Source of the DNA: Saccharopolyspora indica
Lineage (GTDB): Bacteria; Actinomycetota; Actinomycetes; Mycobacteriales; Pseudonocardiaceae
Reading direction: 5' to 3'
Length of the DNA stretch: 64,000 nt
Assembly: GCF_027853965.1 (NCBI RefSeq)
Contig: NZ_JAQGLB010000001.1
Location: 434,001-498,000, forward strand
The notes under the pieces: model-generated
What the model saw: the letters and a program-made list of their open reading frames with translations, nothing else
Told to the model about the DNA's origin: nothing
Databases searched by the model: none
Program-made: the position numbers and the translations under genes
Shown: one piece after another, positions 59,101-64,000 of the stretch
How positions within the stretch are numbered: position 1 is the first letter of the stretch
Layout: each line of letters opens with the position of its first letter

Positions 59101-61236
59101 GTGCTCGAACAGCAGATCATCCAGCGGACGCTGCGCGTGCCCCGCAGCACGGCGCCGACGGGGGATGGTTCCGCCGCCGCGCGGCAGCTGGACTCCGTCC
59201 TGGTGAGGGCCGGGTTCAAAGCCTCGCGCGACCTGCTGGAACACGTGTCCGGACTGGAGCCGGGCGCGGCCGCGGCCCTGGCCGCGCAGGTGGTCGGGGC
59301 GGTGCGCGAGCTGGTCGGCGACCACGTGCGGCACAACCCGTACTTCATCGACTTCCCGAACGGCGTGCCGGACACCGTGGAGTTCTGGGTGAGCTGCCTG
59401 CGGGACGCGTTCACCCCGGGCGATGCGACCGACGCCGAACTGCTCGGTCTGCTCAGCACCAGGCTGGTCGGCCTGCTGGACCTCCCGAGCTACGGCCGCT
59501 ACCAGCACACCTACGCCGAGATGCTGGCCGCGCACGACGAGCTGATCCCCTCGGTCAAGGACCGCGTCACGATCGTGCACCTGGGCGATTCGTTCGACGA
59601 CGAGGCCCGCGCGCTGCACCTGGCGCTGGCCGGGTCCACGACACCGCTGCGGGAGACCGACCGCGAGCTGCTCGCCGAGCTGACCGGGCACTACGCGCCG
59701 CCGGAGAGCATTCCGGTGCGGGAGAACCGGGCCGTGATCAACGCCGTGCGGCTGGCGGCAGGACTCCCGCTGCTCGAAGTCGACACCGTGGTGGACGTGC
59801 TGCGCACGGCGTGCCAGGCCAGCGGTGGAGACGTGACGCTGGTCGAACCGACCCGGTTCCGCAGCTTCACCCGGCGCGAGCGGCGGGTCCTGCTGGCCGC
59901 GCTGGACGAGGTCGTGACCGGCAACGAGGGCAAGCTCGGCGACATCGTCCGCTGGGCGGAGCGGTTCAAGCGGCTCGGCGAGCGGCTGCACCCGCACGAG
60001 CACCCGAAGTTCCCCGGCGCGCAGGACGTGTTCGCCGTCGCGCGCGGCCAGCGGACCGCGAAGTCGCTGACCGGCCGGGCGGAGCTGGCGTTCGCCGCCG
60101 GGGACATCCCCGCTGCCGTCGCGGTCCTGTCCGAAGCGCCCGGGCTGTTCATGCGGTCGCTGGACCGGTTGTTCCGCCAGGCCGCCGAACCGGACGCGGT
60201 GCTGGACGCCATGGCGAAGGTGCTCGGAGCCGTCTCCGGGCGCGTGCTGTGCTCGGTGCGCGAACACCTCCTCAACCGCAGCACGGTCGGCGGACACCGG
60301 GTGTTCGTCAACCGCGCCCGCCGGGCATGGGTCACCCCGGACGCGCGGGCGCCGCTCCCGCGCGAGGTGATCGAGCGGGCGAGCGCCCTGATCGACGCCG
60401 AACTGCGCACCCGGCTGCCCGAGGCCGAACGGCTGGTGGTCGACCCGGCAGTGCTGGACGTGGCGCTGCCGCTGTCCGGTGCGGCGAGCGAGGACGGGTT
60501 CGGAGTGCTGCCGCGCGGCTCCCGCAGCAAGATCGACGGGGAGCTGCTCCGGTTCTTCACCTACTGGCGGCAGACCCGCGAGGACACCGACTTCGACCTG
60601 GGCGGACAGCTCCTCGACGCGGAGTTCGGCTACCTCGGGCACGTTTCGTGGACCCGCCTCACCGACGATGCGGTGGTGCACTCCGGGGACCTCACCTCGG
60701 CGCCGGGTGGTGCGACGGAGTTCATCGACATCCCGCTGGGCTCGGTCGACGCCGCCTACGTGGTGCCGGAGGTCGACATCTTCAGCGGCGAGAACTTCAA
60801 CCAGGTCGCCGAGTCGATGTTCGGCTGGATGACCCGCGACCGCGCGCAAGCCGGCGCACCCTTCGACGCGCGCACCGTGCGGACGCGCTCGGACATGCGC
60901 GGCTCCGGCCGCATCGCACTGCCGGTCGTGTTCGCGCGCGGGGCGGACGGGACGTGGACGGCGACCTGGCTGCACCTGTACCTGGAGAGCGACCGCATCT
61001 TCAACCAGCTGGAGAACAACAACTTCGCCACCGGTGCGCTGGCCCAGGCCCTGGTGCAGCGCGAGTACCTGACGGTGCGCCACCTGGTCGAGCTGTGGCG
61101 CGGGAAGTGCGGGTCGGTCACCACCTGGGACCCGGCGGCCGAGCTGGACGGACCGGTCACCTTCCTCGGGCTGCACCGGCCCGACGGCCTGCCCGCCGGT
61201 TCGACCGCGATCACACCGGACGGTCTGGTATCCTGA
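59101..61236 (+). CDS. TerD-like C-terminal domain protein (SCO0854/MXAN_6230-like)
   Basis: The 711-residue protein has a helical N-terminal and central part. It includes LHPHEHPKFPGAQDVFAVARG, a segment characteristic of the SCO0854/MXAN_6230 group. The C-terminal 200 residues resemble TerD (EGVLPRGSRSKIDGE-like start, HVSWTRLTDDAVVHSGDLTS, VPEVDIFSGENFN). Members often carry a RING finger; I see none here. TerD proteins bind Ca2+ and belong to stress/phage-defence tellurite-type systems. The GTG at 59101 has AGGAG four bases upstream, eight bases after the preceding stop. Confidence 0.75.
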   Translation: MLEQQIIQRTLRVPRSTAPTGDGSAAARQLDSVLVRAGFKASRDLLEHVSGLEPGAAAALAAQVVGAVRELVGDHVRHNPYFIDFPNGVPDTVEFWVSCLRDAFTPGDATDAELLGLLSTRLVGLLDLPSYGRYQHTYAEMLAAHDELIPSVKDRVTIVHLGDSFDDEARALHLALAGSTTPLRETDRELLAELTGHYAPPESIPVRENRAVINAVRLAAGLPLLEVDTVVDVLRTACQASGGDVTLVEPTRFRSFTRRERRVLLAALDEVVTGNEGKLGDIVRWAERFKRLGERLHPHEHPKFPGAQDVFAVARGQRTAKSLTGRAELAFAAGDIPAAVAVLSEAPGLFMRSLDRLFRQAAEPDAVLDAMAKVLGAVSGRVLCSVREHLLNRSTVGGHRVFVNRARRAWVTPDARAPLPREVIERASALIDAELRTRLPEAERLVVDPAVLDVALPLSGAASEDGFGVLPRGSRSKIDGELLRFFTYWRQTREDTDFDLGGQLLDAEFGYLGHVSWTRLTDDAVVHSGDLTSAPGGATEFIDIPLGSVDAAYVVPEVDIFSGENFNQVAESMFGWMTRDRAQAGAPFDARTVRTRSDMRGSGRIALPVVFARGADGTWTATWLHLYLESDRIFNQLENNNFATGALAQALVQREYLTVRHLVELWRGKCGSVTTWDPAAELDGPVTFLGLHRPDGLPAGSTAITPDGLVS

Positions 61237-61314
61237 TCTCGCGAGGCCATGGGGAACTTCCTTCTGATCACCATAGATTCCTAGTTCTTCCGCTCTCCTC
61301 GCGTCATGCGCAGA

Positions 61315-61346
61315 CTGATGGCCTGTCCCGAGGGACAGGCCATCAG
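61315..61346. terminator. Strong hairpin terminator
   Basis: Perfect 15-bp arms (CTGATGGCCTGTCCC at 61315-61329 and its complement at 61332-61346) form a hairpin with a minimal loop. It lies 79 bp after the TerD-like gene and 22 bp before the next start, so it probably ends the HSP90/membrane/TerD region transcript. Confidence 0.8.
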
Positions 61347-61367
61347 TGCATCTGGCGGGGGACGGGA

Positions 61368-61775
61368 ATGCGACTGGAGCACACCGAGAAGCCGGTCACC
61401 GACGAGGAATTCGACGCCTTCGAGCGCTTCCTGGAGCGGATCCTGCCGGACGCCTTCAAAGACCACTACCGGATGAACAACGGCGGCTGGGTTCCCGAAA
61501 GCTCGGAGAACTCGCTGGGCGTGCACGGGTTCAACCCGATCAGCCGCGGAACGCTTCCCGTGGAGCGGTTGGTCGACGACATGGAGTTGCGCCACGACGG
61601 CTGCGTCGACGAGGTGCCCTTCTGCTACGACGCAGGCGGGAACCAGTTCATGCTGCAGCTCACCGACGGGCGCTACGGCGAGGTCGACCTGCTCCTGGCC
61701 GACGGAGGAGAACGCGAGCCGCTGGACCTGACCGTCGCGGAGTTCCTCCGGATCCTGGACGTCGACCTGAGCTGA
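61368..61775 (+). CDS. SMI1/KNR4-like protein
   Basis: The 135-residue protein matches a compact SUKH/SMI1-KNR4 form: VTDEEFDAFERFLERILPDAF, HYRMNNGGWV, GFNPIS, then a mid-strand EVPFCYDAGGNQFMLQLTDG and a Y-G-E-V-D-L-L end. Such proteins commonly act as immunity proteins. The ATG at 61368 has GGGGGACGG upstream. It follows a terminator and precedes a convergent gene, so it stands alone. A cognate toxin is not in view. Confidence 0.82.
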   Translation: MRLEHTEKPVTDEEFDAFERFLERILPDAFKDHYRMNNGGWVPESSENSLGVHGFNPISRGTLPVERLVDDMELRHDGCVDEVPFCYDAGGNQFMLQLTDGRYGEVDLLLADGGEREPLDLTVAEFLRILDVDLS

Positions 61776-61874
61776 CAGGTGCTGCGCAACGGACGGCCGC
61801 GTTGCGGGCCGAACTGGTCGAGGCGGCTGGTTCGGCACCCCGAAAGCCGCGCACCGGAGAGTCGGCCTCCGCCT

Positions 61875-62771
61875 TCAACGGGTCGGCGTCCGCACCGGGG
61901 GCATCGGCCATGCGCGAGTGGGTGCGTAGCCGACCTTGAGATCGTGCAGCTGCGCAGCGAGCAGGTGGCTCGCAGCCCGGGCCGCGCCTCGGCGATCCGC
62001 CACCGGATGCGGACCGTCCAGGATGGACATCGTTCCGCGATAGGTCGCCAGGGCCTTGTCCGTCGCGGCCCTGGTCTGCTCCTCGGATGGTGCGCGGAAG
62101 AGGACCAGTACCGGCGGCTCCCGGTTCTCGGCGATGGCGGCGATGAGGCGGGCGTGGCCGTCCAGGATCGCGTAGCAGTGGAGTCCGCTGAACCACCAGA
62201 GCAGCACGGGCGGCAGGATGCCCTCCCGCGCTTGCTTCCGGTAGGCCTTCACCCTGCCGTCGTCGGGCGTTGGCAGCTGCCGAAGCGGCATGATCCCCCA
62301 TGAGCCGGTGAACCAGTCGATGTAGCCGCCCGGGTGATCGTCGAGCAGCCGGGAGCGCCATTCGCGGGCCGGCCCGCCTCCAGTCCGCGTCATCCCTTCC
62401 CGGACGAGCTGACGGGAGAGCACCCACCGCCCCTCGTGGAGCGGGCCGAGAGGGGAGGAGCCCAGGGAGTCGGCGAAGCGATGCGCCCAGCGGGCGTACC
62501 AGGACGGTGCCCCTCCCTCGGCGACCGCGCGCACCTCGGTGGTGCGCAACGGGGCGATGGGTGATCGGTAGTGGTCCGTGCGGGAGTACTCGACGCCGCC
62601 CCGGTCATCGTCGACCGCGGCGAAGAGCACCGCATCCGGCCCCTGCGACAGGACCACCTGGTTCCCGTTCGCGACCTCCGGCCGCAGGCCCGGTCGGGGT
62701 GCCTGCGGCAGCTCCAGGTCCAGGCCGACCCAGTCGCCCTCGATCGGCGCTGTCAGATTCGTCCGGTCCAC
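61875..62771 (-). CDS. Hypothetical protein with ParB-like nuclease-fold segment
   Basis: I do not recognise this 298-residue protein as a whole. The C-terminal part has PPVLLWWFSGLHCYAILDGH followed by ARLIAAIAEN, the D-G-x-H-R/L pattern of ParB-like domains. The GTG at 62771 is preferred because the alternative start at 62852 lies inside the eccD terminator stem. There is no TM or signal. It is convergent with the SUKH-like gene and downstream of the eccD gene. Confidence 0.6.
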   Translation of the reverse strand: MDRTNLTAPIEGDWVGLDLELPQAPRPGLRPEVANGNQVVLSQGPDAVLFAAVDDDRGGVEYSRTDHYRSPIAPLRTTEVRAVAEGGAPSWYARWAHRFADSLGSSPLGPLHEGRWVLSRQLVREGMTRTGGGPAREWRSRLLDDHPGGYIDWFTGSWGIMPLRQLPTPDDGRVKAYRKQAREGILPPVLLWWFSGLHCYAILDGHARLIAAIAENREPPVLVLFRAPSEEQTRAATDKALATYRGTMSILDGPHPVADRRGAARAASHLLAAQLHDLKVGYAPTRAWPMPPVRTPTR

Positions 62772-62843
62772 TGGTTCGATCCTCGTGCGCTGCAACTCGA
62801 TGTGCGATCGTCCCGGGGGAAAGCGATGAGAGCCCGGGTGGGT

Positions 62844-62879
62844 GTTGCGCACCGCCCTGGTGGCTGGGCGGTGCGCAAC
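62844..62879. terminator. eccD terminator hairpin
   Basis: Perfect 14-bp arms (GTTGCGCACCGCCC at 62844-62857 and its complement at 62866-62879) with an eight-base loop lie directly after the eccD stop at 62883. Confidence 0.85.
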
Positions 62880-62882
62880 GGG

Positions 62883-64000
62883 CTAGCCGACCGCGTCGCG
62901 GATGGTGTTGTAGAGGTCCAGAACCGCCGCGGCGAGGGGGATCAGTGCGATCAGCACCAGGTACTCGATGCGGTCCAGCCAGCGGGCGCGGATCGGGGCA
63001 GCGGCGCTCGGGCCGCGCCCGGCGTAGTACAGGCAGGCCACCCCGGCCAGCGCGGTTCCCGCGCCCACCGCGAGCAGCCAGTCGGCGTCCAGCGTGGACA
63101 GCAGACGGGTGCTCAGGCCGATCAGCAGGACCAGGCCGATGACGATCGTCGCCACCCGCTGCGCGGTGCCCGCGTAGGAGCGGGAGCGCAGCAGCCAGGC
63201 GATGGCCACCACCGCGACCAGGACCGGCGCCCACGGTGACGGATCGCCGAGCAGCACCAGGCAGCAGCCCGCCGTCACGATGCCGAGCGCGGTGACCAGG
63301 CCGGTCAGGATGTGGGTGGCCGTCGTCGTCGGGCCGAGCACCGCGGAGCCGAGCGTGGGCTGCTCGTCGGCGCGGAACGAATCCATGTCCGCGGGCACCT
63401 TGGGCATCGGCAGCCTGGCCAGCCGCAGCGAGATCATCGGCGCGGCCGCGGTCAGCGCCGCGGTCAGCGCCACCGCCACCGCCGCGATCCGGGGGCCGGG
63501 CAGGTCGAACAGCGGGACGCAGGCGGTGATCGCCGCGCCGAGCGCCGAGGCGGCGATGATCGGCGCGAACCAGGTGAACCGGTAGACCAGCATCGCCGCC
63601 GCGGTGGCGTAGACGGTGACCGCGGCGAGCCCGAGCGGAAGCGAACCCACCAGGGTGTGCGGCGGCAGCGCGGTGGCACCGGCCAGCAGCGCCGCCGGGA
63701 CGCCGGCCGCGGCGGTCGCCGTCGCGGCGTCCACGTCGCCGCGAGCCCGCGACAGCGCACCGCCGGAAGCCACCAGCGCCACCGCGATCAGCGCGCACGA
63801 CAGCGGCGCCAGCACGCCGCCGCTAAGCGCTCCGGCGACGAACGCGGTCGCCCCGGTGAACAGCGCGAGAGCCGCCAGCAGGCTGACCCGCCGCCCGGTC
63901 CGCGGGCGCCACGGGCCGGCGCGGGTCTGCGCCGCACCGGCGATCGCGTCCACCGCGTCGTCGAAGACCAGCGGTGCCTCCCGGCTCGGGCGGGGCTGCA
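62883..64000 (-). CDS. eccD: Type VII secretion membrane protein EccD, C-terminal part
   Basis: This is a partial gene running off the right edge. The visible ~372 residues start within REAPLVFDDAVDAIAGAAQT, the linker typical between the ubiquitin-like YukD domain and the TM region of EccD. About 11 hydrophobic helices follow and the protein ends LYNTIRDAVG. EccD is a core channel component of ESX/type VII secretion systems. The N-terminal YukD domain and presumably the other esx genes lie beyond 64000. The stop is followed by a strong terminator, so this is the last gene of its operon. Confidence 0.92.
   Translation of the reverse strand, partial: QPRPSREAPLVFDDAVDAIAGAAQTRAGPWRPRTGRRVSLLAALALFTGATAFVAGALSGGVLAPLSCALIAVALVASGGALSRARGDVDAATATAAAGVPAALLAGATALPPHTLVGSLPLGLAAVTVYATAAAMLVYRFTWFAPIIAASALGAAITACVPLFDLPGPRIAAVAVALTAALTAAAPMISLRLARLPMPKVPADMDSFRADEQPTLGSAVLGPTTTATHILTGLVTALGIVTAGCCLVLLGDPSPWAPVLVAVVAIAWLLRSRSYAGTAQRVATIVIGLVLLIGLSTRLLSTLDADWLLAVGAGTALAGVACLYYAGRGPSAAAPIRARWLDRIEYLVLIALIPLAAAVLDLYNTIRDAVG

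Overview
The window is a stretch of very GC-rich actinobacterial chromosome. Codon third positions are almost always G or C, GTG starts are common, and many same-strand genes overlap by four bases (ATGA or GTGA). A 6-phosphogluconate dehydrogenase, a type VII secretion EccD gene at the right edge, a Zur-like box and large NB-ARC/TPR proteins fit the order Pseudonocardiales (a Saccharopolyspora-like organism). That placement is inferred from gene style only. No rRNA, tRNA, CRISPR array or complete IS element was seen.

Layout. (1) 85-9465: a conflict/signalling locus. On the plus strand are a VMAP-type protein with a cyclase-like N-terminus, a MoxR AAA+ ATPase, and a 1467-residue protein joining a vWA-like region to NB-ARC and TPRs. 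Convergent to these on the minus strand are a short precursor peptide and an HExxH-type peptide hydroxylase. This resembles the FxSxx-COOH RiPP system, but the precursor lacks the FxSxx tail and there is no radical SAM enzyme. (2) 9726-13983: 6-phosphogluconate dehydrogenase, a DHA2 drug exporter and a metallophosphoesterase. (3) 14062-20790: an Opp/Cnt-type ABC importer with an MFS transporter in one minus-strand run, headed by a Zur-like box, plus a histidine-rich repeat protein. This looks like zinc/metallophore transport. (4) 20885-30928: a membrane receptor (degenerate NTPase, one TM helix, periplasmic-binding domain) divergent from a coupled five-gene run of SWIM-like, unknown, vWA, MoxR and DUF5682-type proteins, a second vWA-MoxR module.

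(5) 30932-34752: a broken phytase-like esterase gene, a small unknown gene, an ArsR-like regulator with a long palindromic operator over its promoter, an MFS exporter, Ohr and a VOC protein. (6) 34813-45075: catabolic genes. These are LysR, acyl-CoA dehydrogenase, CaiB-type CoA transferase and an MFS transporter on the minus strand, then TetR, a flavin monooxygenase preceded by twin palindromes, an acyl-CoA ligase and a phytoene-dehydrogenase-like oxidoreductase on the plus strand. (7) 45115-51749: an SMI1/KNR4-zinc ribbon pair, an MFS-M20 amidohydrolase operon with a divergent double-Lrp regulator, and a Tat-exported PhoD phosphatase. (8) 52019-61775: an orphan barstar between direct repeats, an HSP90-TPR pair, a tandem membrane-protein cassette, a TerD-like protein and an SMI1/KNR4-like protein. 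(9) 61875-64000: an unknown protein and the 3' part of eccD.

The recurring theme is NTP-dependent signalling and conflict: two vWA-MoxR systems, an NB-ARC protein, a receptor-NTPase, HSP90-TPR and TerD-like genes, among transport and catabolic operons. Small repeated sequences at 32382-32543 with 43564-43650, and at 51872-51962 with 52389-52504, suggest recent local rearrangement.
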